Assembly (NCBI RefSeq): GCF_002078875.1
Contig: NC_034421.1
Span: forward strand, 14,114,781 to 14,178,780
Direction: 5' to 3'
Source of the DNA: Numida meleagris
Taxonomy: Eukaryota; Chordata; Aves; Galliformes; Numididae
Length of the DNA stretch: 64,000 nt
A program made the position numbers and the translations under genes. The notes under the pieces were generated by a model that was not told the origin of the DNA, did no database searches, and was given only the letters and a program-made list of their open reading frames with translations. Shown here piece after piece: positions 1 to 11,828 of this stretch; the stretch's first letter is position 1, and each line of letters starts with the position of its first letter.

Positions 1-1
1 C

Positions 2-118
2 AGCAGCACTCTCGAGGGAAATTCTCACCGTGAACGAAGGCCCTGCTCTGAGGGGTACGGGACTGGCAGCAGGCCTCGTTCTTATGACCACATGGAGGAA
101 CGTGTCTCGTGTGACAAG
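2..118 (+). CDS. possible internal coding exon, unrecognised gene (left-edge partial)
   Basis: Frame 2 is open from the window edge to about position 118 and ends at a usable splice donor, GACAA followed by gtaaac. The peptide is polar and Arg/Ser/Glu-rich (it contains SRPRSYDHMEERVSCD) and looks more like protein than intron. It could be an upstream exon of the plus-strand gene whose C-terminus lies at 2065-2180. The open stretch is short and I recognise no homologue, so chance is a real alternative. Confidence 0.25.
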
Positions 119-1964
119 TAAACTGTCTTTTTAGGGCATGGTATTTACGTAGAGAAATTGAAGGTCTGTCACCTCCTAATCTTTTTTTTTGACACCTTCA
201 GACCCTTGCTATATATTGGAAATAGAAACAATTGTGTTTGCTTTGTCAGGCACTTTTCCCCCCCCTTTTTTTTTAAGGTAGGAAAACTAATTTCTGGGTG
301 TGAAGAGGAAGAAATGCAACAACCTTCCCTGTGCTGCTCAGTTCGTGTGAGATGCAAAGTGTCCTCAGGAAATGCGTGCTGACCTTTGTGCCAGGGGCTG
401 TGCCTTTATTTATTTTACACCCGTTGGAACTTGAGGGGTAAGGTTTTCCTTTAATAGTGCCAAGTGCCTATTTTAATCGATTAAAAAATACTACGAAAAG
501 CTTCCCTCATTATGTTAGAATGACGTACTGATGTCTGATATTTCTGTCTCTTCCCTCCTTCATCAACGGAGGTGTTGATGCAGCTGCACACATCTCACGT
601 TTTGTCATTCTGCTTTGTGTAAAAGAACAGTAAAATATGCACTCTCTGTGTGAAATTTTGTTTGAGTATTTTACTTTATTTGCCCCTAGGAAGCAATGGC
701 TTGGAAATGGCGGTGTCACCCAGGAGCCCGCGCAGTGAACTGCAGTCTCCTTGTTTGATCTGTCGAAAACCACCGTGATGACAACAGAATGTTTGCATCA
801 TTTCTGTGCTGTGTCAGTACAGCCCTGAGGAGCAGGTATGGACACGGCATGACAGGGAAAAGGGATCTGCCTTCTGATGGCTGGAAAACTGACCAAGGAA
901 TGGTTACATCCTGCACACCGGTGTGTAACGGTTCCATGCCCGTGCCCTATGCACTTCTGAATGGGCAGCACAGCTTCGTGTCTCACTCAGCCACCTGTGG
1001 CAGAGCAGATCAGGCTTTCTGCAGGCATGGGAAATCATCCCATCACTTTGTGCCTTACAAGGAGTTGAAAACCTTTCCTTGTTAGAGTCCTACCTCGAAG
1101 CTTAAGCATGTACAGTGAAGCAGATATCGTTTTTCTTGTGTCCTTCAATTCCAAGTCCATACTTTCCCAAAAGCAAAAGAATTCAGAGGTAACCACCTAC
1201 GTTTCAGTAAGCAATTTCAGTGCCTATTTCTGATTGTGGCAGTTATTTCTGTTCAGAGGTCACGCTTAATTTACCGTGCCTGTTTTAATTCTAACAAAGT
1301 TTGTAGTTGCAGCTTACTTCCCGAGGCTGCAGTACGTGGTGGTGACACAGCCTTGGGCTTCTGCGTTTGCGCTAATCCCGCATTTCCTTTCTCTGTCTTG
1401 CAGGGCAGCTCGTGCTGGAAGTGGATGGCATTGCAGTATGAATGAAGGTCGGTGTAGGAGCTGGTGGGAGGAAGGGAGTCCAGGCTAATGAACTCTGAAG
1501 CATCTCCTGCTCAGGTACCAGAGGTGGCAGTAATGATGTCGGGGGACAGCTGCAGAAGAACACGAGAAGCTCCCCGGCAGGATGCCACAACACCTGCTGA
1601 AACCTGCAGGAGTCAGAGCATGTGTGGGTGCCCAGGAGGAAACCCAGCCCCAGTGTCTGAGCAGCACCTGGCAGTGGAGTGCTGCAGCCCAAGAACAGAG
1701 CTATTCTGCCTTTGCCGAGCTGGCTTCCCAAGGACGTGTCTGTCCTCTTAAAAGCCAGAGGGCTGGCTGATCCAAATGCTTGCTGATTGTTTGGAAGCCC
1801 AATTTCTTCCAGCCTCCAAGCTGGAGGCAGCCTGGAAGCAACATCTCCTGGGTCCAACAGCGTGGTGCCTGGGCAAGAGCATGACCCAAGATGGCTGCAC
1901 AAGAGTCATCTTGATTTCTCTGTTATTTTACTTCACATAAGCCCTCTGCGTGAATCTTGTGTTG
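119..1964. other. non-coding or intronic stretch left of the assembly gap
   Basis: No convincing gene is seen. A pyrimidine tract with an acceptor-like ag lies near 245-277. A very good acceptor (pyrimidine tract then tgcag) ends at 1403 and is followed by a 32-nt open stretch to a gtatga at 1436. If real, these would be introns and a small exon of the plus-strand gene ending at 2180. The open frames here on both strands are short and unrecognised. Confidence 0.3.
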
Positions 1965-2064
1965 NNNNNNNNNNNNNNNNNNNNNNNNNNNNNNNNNNNN
2001 NNNNNNNNNNNNNNNNNNNNNNNNNNNNNNNNNNNNNNNNNNNNNNNNNNNNNNNNNNNNNNNN
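1965..2064. other. assembly gap (100 N)
   Basis: A run of exactly 100 undetermined bases, the usual placeholder for a scaffold gap of unknown size. It removes the splice acceptor and upstream part of the coding exon that resumes at 2065, so reading frames drawn across it mean nothing. Confidence 0.98.
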
Positions 2065-2180
2065 AGTTCATGATAGAAATCTCAGGAGAACTGGAAGGAG
2101 AAATTGACTTGGAGGCAGGGAGAGATGTGGATGAGCTCCTTCTGGAACTCTCTGAGATAATTGACAGTGTAACTCCGTAG
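2065..2180 (+). CDS. C-terminal coding segment of an unrecognised gene (5' part lost in gap)
   Basis: Right after the N gap one frame is open to a TAG at 2178-2180. It encodes an acidic, leucine-rich tail of about 38 residues, including ELEGEIDLE and DELLLELSEIIDS. Heptad-like spacing of Leu and Ile suggests an amphipathic helix. An AATAAA follows 32 bases after the stop, so this looks like a true terminal exon with a very short 3' UTR. It points toward JPT2, which is on the opposite strand. In human the neighbour after JPT2 is MAPK8IP3, but this peptide is not the MAPK8IP3 end as far as I can tell. I do not recognise the family. Confidence 0.55.
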
Positions 2181-2211
2181 TCTTATTATCTATTTTAAAA
2201 TGAAGAGCAAC

Positions 2212-2217
2212 AATAAA
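2212..2217 (+). terminator. poly(A) signal AATAAA of the unrecognised plus-strand gene
   Basis: A canonical AATAAA lies 32 bases after the TAG at 2178-2180. This supports 2065-2180 as a real last exon with a 3' UTR of only about 50-60 bases. Confidence 0.55.
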
Positions 2218-3258
2218 ACAAACCCAACCCCGTTCCTTTTCTCTGTTATTCTGAGGCGACGCTTCTGAAACTTTGCAGTGAGTCTTAAAGCGGAGCTGAA
2301 CTGGTAGAAATGGGCAGTGACTGCATTCTGTTCTCCTGCTGCTGGTCAGAGTTAAGGCGCCATGCACCCATTCCCCAGCTCTAGGTGGCTGCCTTCAGCA
2401 CCAAGAGGACAAAGCACTTCTTTTGGCACACAAAGATGTCCGTCCGCAAGGCGTAAACTGAAACTTCTTCCTTCCTCCCCCTTTGGCAAAGCTCAACACT
2501 GGGCTCATGTGGAAGGGCTGGTGTTCTGATTCCTTGGACAGTGCCTGTGTCAACTGCAGTGGTGCAACCCCCACATTCTCCTCCTCCTCTCAGTCCTCTT
2601 GGTGCAATTCTTCTCCTTGAACAAAAGGTGGAGAACCAGTACAACCAATACACTCCTTCCCTCGCCTAGCCCCTGCACGCCCGTGGGTAGCAAGGGCCAG
2701 TGGCTTGGCGGGTTAGGGCAATCCCTTATTGGATCTGACTCCTGCTTCTCGCCCCATTGCCCAAGAACAACCGTGGAGTCACTCATCTCCTGACAGCCAA
2801 GTGCATCAGTACCTGGATTGTGGCCAACGGGGGTAGTATGGAATTTGTGAGTCCAGCAAGTTCTGGGGTTGGTGCAACTGGTGGTAAGCACCAGAAGATT
2901 TCATCATCCAAGAGAGCTGCTCTGTAAAAGCACCTGGCAAGACCTGGGTCGGGACGCCTCTCAGGTATGATCAAATCCTCAGGGCTGTCAACCCATGGAA
3001 GCCGGCGCAAAGTCCTCCCACTCGAGTCAGCCTCAGTTACTGTCTGCTGAGGATTGCTGGCGTACTGGGAGTATTCGCTCTAAACGCAAGGAGAGGGAAA
3101 TTGTGAGCAGAGGCCAGCTCATTCTTCCTACATCCACCTCCCTACTTATTTAAGCTTTTTAATTATACGCATTTGTTTCACAAGTGTGGGTGTTATTTTA
3201 CTAGATCCACATATTTCTGTTTATCTATGTATGTCTGTGAGTATCTGTACATAGATTT
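2218..3258. other. intergenic, nothing recognised
   Basis: Mixed-composition unique sequence. Open frames on both strands are under about 115 codons and show no recognisable domain or splice context. Confidence 0.5.
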
Positions 3259-3540
3259 AGAATCATATCATAAAATCACAGGATGGCCTGTGTTGAAAAG
3301 GACCTCAAAGATCACCTAGTTTAAACCTCCCCTGCTGTGGGCAGGGTCACCAACCACTAGACCAGCCTGCCCAGAGCCACGTCCAGCCTGGCCTTGATTG
3401 CCTCCAGGGACGGGGCATCCACAACCCCCCTGGGCAACCTGTTCCAGTGCGTCACCACCCTCTGTGTGAAAAACTTCCTCCAAACATCTCACCTTGACCT
3501 CCCCTGCCTTAGTTTAAAACCATTCCCATTTTCTCCCATG
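3259..3540 (-). mobile_element. CR1 LINE 3'-end fragment
   Basis: The plus strand reads as the reverse complement of an avian CR1 3' end. A degraded tail repeat (aatcatatcataaaatcaca) is followed by the conserved blocks for 'gacctcaaagatcacctag', the 'ccaaccactagaccag' segment and the 'gggcaacctgttccagtg' segment. It is heavily 5'-truncated, as usual for CR1. Confidence 0.9.
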
Positions 3541-6500
3541 GAGTGAATGGAAACTTCACAGTGAAACAAAAAGAATCTAACGCGTTTGTTCTGTATTTTG
3601 GCTAGCAGGATACTGCTGGTTCTGTAGCACTCTGTGTGCTGCTCTCAGTCAAAGAGGTCTTGTATACGGACTGACCTAAACCACAGGTTTAAATTGCTGT
3701 GAGAAGCAGAATCTTCATGGCACGTTTCTTCGTGATTCTCCTTAGGGCCCGTGTCTTTAGGAAGCTTGAGTTTCTGTCCCCTCCTTCGTGCAGAGATGAT
3801 CTGTCCGTAGCAGAAAAGATGATTTATTTCACACTTCAGTTAAGCAGTGTCACTTACATCCTCTAACGCTGGAGTGGTGGTTATGCAGACCTGCCTCACA
3901 GTGTCCTCAGGGTTTATAGACAAGTGTCATTTCCCAAACAACGAAGCAATATGAGCAACCATTGATGAAAAAGGGGATGTGTATCTGAACTAAATGTCCT
4001 GCAGAAACCAAGCTCCTTGTTCTCTCCTGTTGATGCCAGCTCTCAGAGAGAAACTGACAGGCATGGCATGCTGCATCCTGCCTGACACCATCAGTTCTGA
4101 GCTCAGCCTGCACTTGCAAGTGCAGCACAGCAACTTCAGTAGCCCCTGAAGAGACAGATGCATCAGACGAGGTGTGCATGCATCAGAGATTGCTTTGTCT
4201 GATTGGAAAACAAAACAGATACAGATCTCTTTCTGAGAGACGGGTGTCGTCTGCAGCACACGCCCATTGCCAAGCTTGCTTCTGGTGCATAACCTGACTC
4301 AAGTCTATGGAGCTGAGCATGCTAACAGGTCAAACTGACGTAGTACCTGCAGCTGGTCAAACAAGTGAGGAGGTACAACTTGGCTTCCAGTACCAACCCA
4401 AGTGCAGCGCCTCTTCCTGCTCACGGACATTTCTCAGCGTCCGGGCGGTGTTAACTTTGGGTTTGCTAGGCACACACCAGCTGCAGTTCAGAAGCCGTTC
4501 TGACCGTAGCCCAACAAAGCGGCCGGCTGCAGAGAGGGGTGCTTCAGCGTCACAGGCCTCAGGCGGTTCTGGAGCATGGAAGTTTAGTGGACAAAGAGCT
4601 TGAGGACTGTCTTAGAGGGTGCTAAGAGGTAAATGGTCCAACTATGAGACCGCAATTCTAACGTGAAGAGAAGCCGAGAACAGAGCCATTGAGAATTCTG
4701 TATACTACGTGCAGCTGATTTTGTCATTTGGTTTTCTAACATCTACTGTATCTTTTCCAGGTACTCTGCCTTGTGTGCTTGGTTTTATTTCAGCCGTCAC
4801 GGTCAGTGCACTAGATAAAGTGGGTCTGAAGCAGCTCGGCTTGGATGGGCTATCCAGCAAGAATCCAGAAAGGCGGTAGTTTGAGCACAGGGAGCTTTTC
4901 CATTGCAATCTTTGAGAGGCTGGGATGCAGCGGTAAGAGCTGGTTCTGGCCAGGAGAGGGCATTGCACCACTGTATTAAATCCTGCATGGGACTTCGGAG
5001 ACATCCCAGGATATGGCATCAGCAAGCAACTTTTCTGTTCAGAGCACGTGTCTGTACCTTCAGAGAGCGGCCTCAGCACTCTGAGTAGCGTTCCTTTGCA
5101 GAGCCAGTTATTTCTTAGCTGGTCACCACTCTAAGGAGGCTTTTCTGGATAAAACTAGATAGTCGTCTCCCTCAGGAACTGCTTTCTGTCTCAAGCTCTG
5201 GAATAGAAAATAGGTAATCTGGTCAATACTGAACTATTTTCTGCCAGCTGTCATCTTCCACTCCTCACTGCGTTCCTCTGTCTAAGAATACGCATTACAG
5301 ACAATATGTCGCTATTTTTCTGGCCCTTAAAATTAGACAGCTTCCTCCTCACTATGTATTCCAACTGCCTTCTCCTTCCTGCTGTGGCTGTTCATCTTTT
5401 TGTTTCTCCAAAGGCTGTGCAGTAGGCTCTTTCAGCCTGCTTGGAGTATCTCCTGCAGCCACAGCCTTCATGAAATGGTATTGTGGGGTAGTATTTGTTG
5501 TTGTTTTTTTAAAATCAAATAGTGTTAAAGAAGGGATTCTGTGCAGTCACAGCATGTGCAGGATTTCTGTTAGAGGTGCGTGAGCTGCCTTTCCATTCCC
5601 TTTTACCTGCTATTACTTCTGAAGACTTCAGTGCCCTTTGATGGCCTACAGCAAGTGACATTAGAGAGAAGCTCAGTGCTGACTGAGGACATCTTTTCTC
5701 TGCAGAGGATTCGGGACATCCGGCATCTTCGCCTTTGCTCCTGGCTCCTGGCTCCCACCATCGTGTTCTCCTGTAGTGGAGCCCTCCCCTCTGTGGCAGA
5801 CGCCAGGTATTGCTGTATGGCTGTAGCCCCAGTGCTACACAAGCCTCCCTGAGCCTTGCAGATCTTTCATTTTTAGCTGACTGGGAAATAGGAGGATAAC
5901 ACGCTTTTTCCTTCCACTTGCAGAGAAACGCGTTTTTAACACTTAGAGAGTTATGAAGGTTCTTTGGCTTTTTTTTTCCCTTCAAAGACAATCTGAAGGA
6001 GACTTCTGAACAACAACTTAAAGGGAAATGATTCATTCAATTTGGGAGAAGGGGAAGAAATGCTTTATTTGAAGAACAGCCCACAGACATTTCACCTTTG
6101 AGCTCGTCCCACAGGCTGGCTGCCTTTGCAGACGGGTGGGGCTTCAGCTGCAGGCAGCTCTGCCCCGCGGTGCCAGCACGTTGTCTGCTGTCTTGGAATG
6201 AAGCGAAGTTCATGTCAGCCTCACTTTGCAAGCGAGGAAACCTTCGCATCCCCATGGAAGTCTTTCTCGCAGATTTCCTTTGTTTCATACTTTCATTCGC
6301 TCCTGACAAAGAAACAAGTTGTTCAGCTCAGCTGGGACTCCTCTTCTGTCTTGTGGCTCTGCTTCACGTTTATCATTTTGCTGCTTTCTGCCTGTTGGTA
6401 AAATGTGGATCATCCAGCTTCTATCTAGTTGTGAGCTTTCAAACTAGCAGAGGCCTTCGGTAAAAACACGAACATTACTTTGGTACTGTCTCATTAGGGA

Positions 6501-9169
6501 TATATAGTATAGCAGTCTGCCCTGAAGTTGAGAATGAAGAAATGACATCAACTGTTGTAACAAATGTAGAATAAACACTTAACAGTAGAAAACAGAAATT
6601 AAAAGAGGGCAAGGCAAGGTTCACCTTGATGAGATGGACTTCTGTGAGCTGCCTTCTCCTTTTAATCTGAAAACGGTTAAAACTGAAAACAGAATCCTCA
6701 TTTCTGCAATTCTGCCTCCTTGCATTCTGTTGTGCACCAAAAACTCAGCCACTAAGTCACATTTCAGACATCTTTTCTGGCAAAATACGCTCTGCTTCTT
6801 CCCAGTTGGAAAACAGTGGTTCCAAGGCCACTGGTGTTTAGTAGCCATTGTTGCAGTAAAACATCAGAGTACATTGCTGTTCCACACTTGATGGGCACAA
6901 GCTATAAAGGCTAATTATTACTAATAGGAAGTAGCCATGCAAAGCCAAACAAGGGGCAGGTAGGTATAAGATCTCTCCCAGTTCATGAGTGGAACTAGCA
7001 GTTGCCTACTACGACATCAGCCATATATAACTGCCTTTGTGCAAGTTGAACAGCTGGGGTTTGAAGTCACTGGCACTCCAAACCCGAAGACCTTGGCTTG
7101 TAGCAAATACCCAACAACGAACCACTGCAGAACAAAACCCAGAGTAAGGGACTGTTTGTTACAGCACAAAGCAGTACACTTGTTTTTGCTTTTCCTAGTG
7201 CTTTCTCAACTGAATATACCACCTGAATTTCCTTAGAGGTTGTGTGTGAAGTCATCATGTCCCATTCAGGAATCTACTCACGTTATTCCAGTTTGAAACT
7301 ACACGTGTTGTCTGTGCTCTCTCAAGCTGCTTGAAAAGGATGGAGAACAGCCTCGAACCTGCCACTGGCTGGGAGGGATGCATACCAGATTTTTTAAAGA
7401 GGAAGCATAGATATTTATTTAATAGAAATAATTACTCTAATTCCACTTAGAACCAATGACAATCTAACACCTTTAAATACTGCTCTAATTCTTTTCATTA
7501 CTCCTGCCAGGCTTGTATGTGGCCACCTATACCTCTTGTGGTCCCCTAAGCAACTTTAGGAACAGCTATGGGGCTTGCAACTTGTGTTCAGATGATTGGA
7601 GTTGGCCTTTTAAATCTTACTGTTGGGCACATTCTCAGAACAAAGTCCAGGTGACGCCACTCCACGTAGGGATGTCAGCAGTGTGTTAAGGGAATATTGT
7701 GAAGAGACATCAGTGTCTTTGCAGCCTGCAAGGAACTATAGAGACGCCTTAAAACAGAACAGCTAGTCACTTGAGATGTTTTTGTCCTTTTCTAGTAAAT
7801 TAAAGATGGCACTGGCAACAGATGATGACCTTTATGTTGGTAAACACTATTACATGTGTCATTGCTTCCGTAAGCCTCAACATGGTGGACAAGAAACAAA
7901 TAAGTGAGAAAAAGGTGAAGAACAACCTTGCATCACCAGCTTGCCTTTATTGATGCCACAGCTGTTGGGTGTGTGTATAAGCAATTCCCCAGTGCAAAAA
8001 GAGGACTCCATAGAAAGAGCCATCTACTAGAATACTGATGTAGCACTTACTAGTCTGGTCCAATATCAAGCTACTGGTGGGTGTATCCTCACCCTTGTGA
8101 TGTGTGCACAGGAGGAACGACATCCCTTCTTGCCACTGAGTGCTTCTGTGAATTTCTAGGGTGGGATGCTGAACAGAACAAGAAAGGGAACGCCTGTGGA
8201 GCAGGAGGACAGAGTTCCTGCAGATACCACACCACTCCTTGATGACGAAGGAGACAAAGGCTCTGCCGAATGAACCTTTGCGGTCTGAGAAGAATGACAG
8301 CTGCCAGACACAGCACTAACCCATTTTGAAGTGCATTTTTAGTGTATTTTAAACTTCTTTAAGGGAATCTTAGAGGGAATTATCTAGAGACAGTGTTTCT
8401 ACTTTCTTGTATCTGGCACACCAATGAAACACGGCAGCCAAGCGGTTCTCCAACACACACAAACCTGCATGGGGCACTTCCAGAACTACACTGCAGTAAT
8501 TGAAAGTACTCTAGCCCCAGCTCGTTCACAAGCCATTAGATAGCTGCTCTCCAGTATTGCAAAGAAGCTACCCCCATGAGGTAAACCTGCCCAGACTGCT
8601 GTTGCTCAGTCACAAGAATTCTGAGCATTAGAACTCGCTAATCCATGTACCTCGGTAGGCCCGTACACCTACAGTTCTACATTAGTGTGCATCTTGTTCA
8701 AATCAGATATCCAAAGTAACACTAACCTTTAGGCTGGAGGTTGGAGACCAAGTTAATCAAAGGGATTACCTTTTGCCCTCAAGCATAGCTTAATTGCATG
8801 TTACCTTACTAGCAAGGCTCCCACAAGCACTGCCTATTCATTTACCCTCAAAAGCATAAAAGGTTTCAATCTGAAGTTTTGTCCTTTAAGCCAGGGTGCT
8901 CTCACTCATTAATACTAAGGCTTGCTTTACTTACTCAGTTGCCCTTTTCACTATGCAAAATGCAAACACACCAGCTGTTTACAGAAGCACAAATTATGCT
9001 TCAAGAATGAAGTAATCTTCAACATGGCCAAGTGCAAGGCATGCTGAAATAAATGACTTAAATGAATTATTATGAATTCTTAAGAGAAAAAGTTCTATTC
9101 AAGTTGCATTTAATATGAGCACTAAAAGCAGTTTAGTCACTGAAGAATATCCCAGTAAAGTCACATCTT
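3541..9169. other. intergenic, no gene recognised
   Basis: 5.6 kb without a supported gene. The longest open frames (173 codons minus at 5515-6036; 121 codons plus at 6098-6463) have no recognisable domain, and their overlapping antisense frames are of similar quality, so I treat them as chance. No repeat family was recognised except scattered A/T-rich patches. Confidence 0.5.
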
Positions 9170-11400
9170 ACGTGGTGATCACAGAAGACGAGTCCATCCA
9201 TTACAGCAAACTTTTCTTAAACTGAGTGTTTCCAGTGATGGAGACTCCAGCACCTCTGTACAAGCTGTTCCCATATTCGACCACCCTCACTGGTAAAAAT
9301 AAGAACAAATTAATTTTTGCCCCCTGTCTTGTCCTGAGCAGAGTCTGGCTCCCCATTTGTCACTGCCTCCCAGCAGATATTTATACCCCTAGATAAGATC
9401 TCCCTGCACCATATCTTTTCCAGGCTGAACAGTCCCAGCTCTCAGCCTCTCCTCCTATTAAAGACGCTCCAGTCCTTTTATTATCTCTGCACTCTAAATC
9501 ACTCTCAGTACACATCTTCTACTGGGGAGCCCAGAACTGGACACAGTGCTCCAGGTGAGGCCTCGCCACTGCCAACTGGAGTAGCAGGATCACCTCCCGA
9601 GGCCCGCTGGCAATGCTCTGCCTAATGCAGCACAGCATGCTGTCTGCTGCACGAGTGCATTGCTGCCCCATGGCCAGTTTGTCTTCCACCAAAACCCCAA
9701 GGCCCTTCTCCAAAGAGCTGCTCCTTGGTACATGCTGGTGCACAGGCATATTCCTCTCCAGATGCAGGACTGCATTTCACTTTGTTGAACTTCATGAAAT
9801 TCCTCTCAGTCCAGATTGCTCTGAATAGCAACACAACCCTCTGGTTTATCAGCCGCTCTGTGTTGTGTTGTCTGCAAACTTGCTAAGGGTGCACTCCTCT
9901 AGCAGAATCACTGATGATGTTAAACAGCATTGCTCCTGCTATCAACCTTTGGTGTACCCCACTAGTGACTTTCAATCAGATTTTGCAATGCTGATCACAG
10001 TCCCCAGATCTAGTCATTGAACCCCTTCCGAATCCACCTCGCTATCTACTTCCAGCCTGTACTCTGTCCATTCCTCTATGCGGTCACAGAATTACTAAAG
10101 TAAAAAGCAGGCAATACCCACTGCACTCCCCTCACACATCAGGCTAGTTACCTCATCGTGGAAAGCTGGCAGGCTGATTAAGCATCATTTCCCCGTGGAA
10201 AATCCAAGCTACTCCCAATCACCTTTTCCTTCCCCGTGTTTAGAAACAGTTTCCAGGATTAATTGCTTCATCACCATCCCAAGGACCAGGGCTGCAACTG
10301 ACTGGGCTGGATCTCCCATTTGCTCTTCTGGAAGGCCGAAGGGACTCTTCTCTTTTCCAGTCCTCAGAAACCTCTCCCAACCACCACGAGCCTTCAGAGA
10401 TAATTGAAAGCCGCCCCGCAGTGACATCAGTCTGCTCCTTCAGCACACACAGGCGCAACCCATCAGGCCCCAGTATACATCTGGTTTCAGCGCTCCCTAA
10501 ACTGCTCCTCTCTCACCAAGGATACGCCTTCCTTACTCCAGACTTCCCCTTGAAGCTCAGGATCATTAGATTCCTGGAAATCGGTCTTACTAGTAAAGAC
10601 TGAGGCAAGGCAGGCACTGAGAACCTCAGCCTTCTCTGTGTCATTTTTCACTAAGTCTGCCATCCAGCAGCTGGCCCATGTTTTCCCTCACCTCCCTTTT
10701 GTTATGTACCTGTAGAATCCTTTTTGGCTGCCCTTTAAATGCCTTGCCAGAATCAATTCAACAGAGGTCTTAGCTTTCCTAATCTTTCAGGCAGCAATTC
10801 TGTGTTTCTCCTGGGACACTTCGCACTGCTACCACATCTTGTACACTTCATTTTTATGTCTGAGCCTACTGAAGAGCTTACTCATCCATGCAGGCTTCCT
10901 GCTGCCTTTGCTTGATTTCCTCTCTTTGCTGGGATGAACCTTTCTTGAGCTTGAAGAAGGTGACCAACCTTGAATAACAACCAGCTCTCCTGGATCACTC
11001 ATCCCTCCAGGACCACAGCCCATGGAATTCTTCCAAGTGCATCTCTGAAGCAGATAAAATCTGCTCCCCTGAAATGGAGAGTTGTAGTCCTGCTTTTTTG
11101 CCCTTCTCCCTTCTCTTAGAATCCTGAACTCCACCATTTTACAGTGGCTGCAGCCAAAGCTGCTTACACCTAACACCTTGATTGGTTCTTTCTTGTTAAT
11201 AAGTGTTAGATCAGGAGCTCACACTTCCTCGTTGTCTCCCAGTCACCTGCCCCAGGAAGCTGCCGTGTGCAAACTCCAGTGACCTCCCAGATTGCTCTAG
11301 TCCTGCAGTATTGTCCTTCCAGGCAACATCAGGGTGGTAAAATCCCACATGAGAAACAAGGCCTGTGAATTTGAGGCTTCAAAAGTCAAGAAAGTGCTTG
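9170..11400 (-). mobile_element. long, degraded CR1 LINE copy (about 2.2 kb)
   Basis: The minus strand carries CR1 blocks in order. From 9830 down to 9519 is a remnant of the reverse-transcriptase C-terminal end, with the marks GVLVEDKLAM, GPREVILLL and RPHLEHCVQFWAP. Toward 9180 are the 3' non-coding blocks. From about 9840 to 11400 is material typical of the CR1 internal and upstream region. Frameshifts and stops break the reading frame, so it is a dead copy. It is the longest CR1 in the window. The outer limits are approximate, and parts of 10100-10600 could belong to a different CR1 subfamily or a second insertion. Confidence 0.75.
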
Positions 11401-11423
11401 TGAAGCAACATGTGTTGCCTCCC

Positions 11424-11452
11424 TTATATATATATATATATAAAAAAAAAAA
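11424..11452. repeat. (TA)n microsatellite with A-run
   Basis: Alternating TA over about 18 bases followed by about 11 A residues. Confidence 0.9.
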
Positions 11453-11778
11453 CTAAAATAAATAAATTCAGCTATCCTCAGAATAGTACCTGTGGCTTTG
11501 AGTACAACCTCCCATCACTGTACTGTTCTTCAGTGCTCAAATTCTGCTATTTTTTCTTCCTAGTGGAAAAACCCAATAGTAATTTTCCAAATGGTATTAT
11601 TGGAAAAAAAAAAAAAAAACACAATTAGCATATATTTATGTGCTAAAGCATAACATACATATACTTTCTTCGGTAGATAAGCACATGTTGAAAAGAGATG
11701 ATTTTGTGCGTCATATACTGCAAACACCTGGCTTTAAAGCAATGACTGTCAATCAGATCAGGCTGGCTGACAGGAATT

Positions 11779-11828
11779 AATCACCTTTCCCAGTTTCTAT
11801 ACCAATCACCTTTCCCATTTTCTATACC
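11779..11828. repeat. 25-bp direct tandem duplication
   Basis: Two adjacent 25-bp copies (11779-11803 and 11804-11828), each starting AATCACCTTTCCCA and ending TTTCTATACC. They differ at one position (G versus T), consistent with a recent local duplication. Confidence 0.9.

Noticed and set aside
1372..1902. 176-codon minus-strand open frame left of the gap
   Set aside because: Several overlapping frames on both strands are equally open. No domain or splice context supports it.
5515..6036. 173-codon minus-strand open frame
   Set aside because: No recognisable domain, no promoter or poly(A) context, and an overlapping plus-strand frame of similar quality.
6098..6463. 121-codon plus-strand frame with a hydrophobic C-terminal stretch
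   Set aside because: The membrane-like stretch is just T-rich sequence. No start context or homologue is seen.
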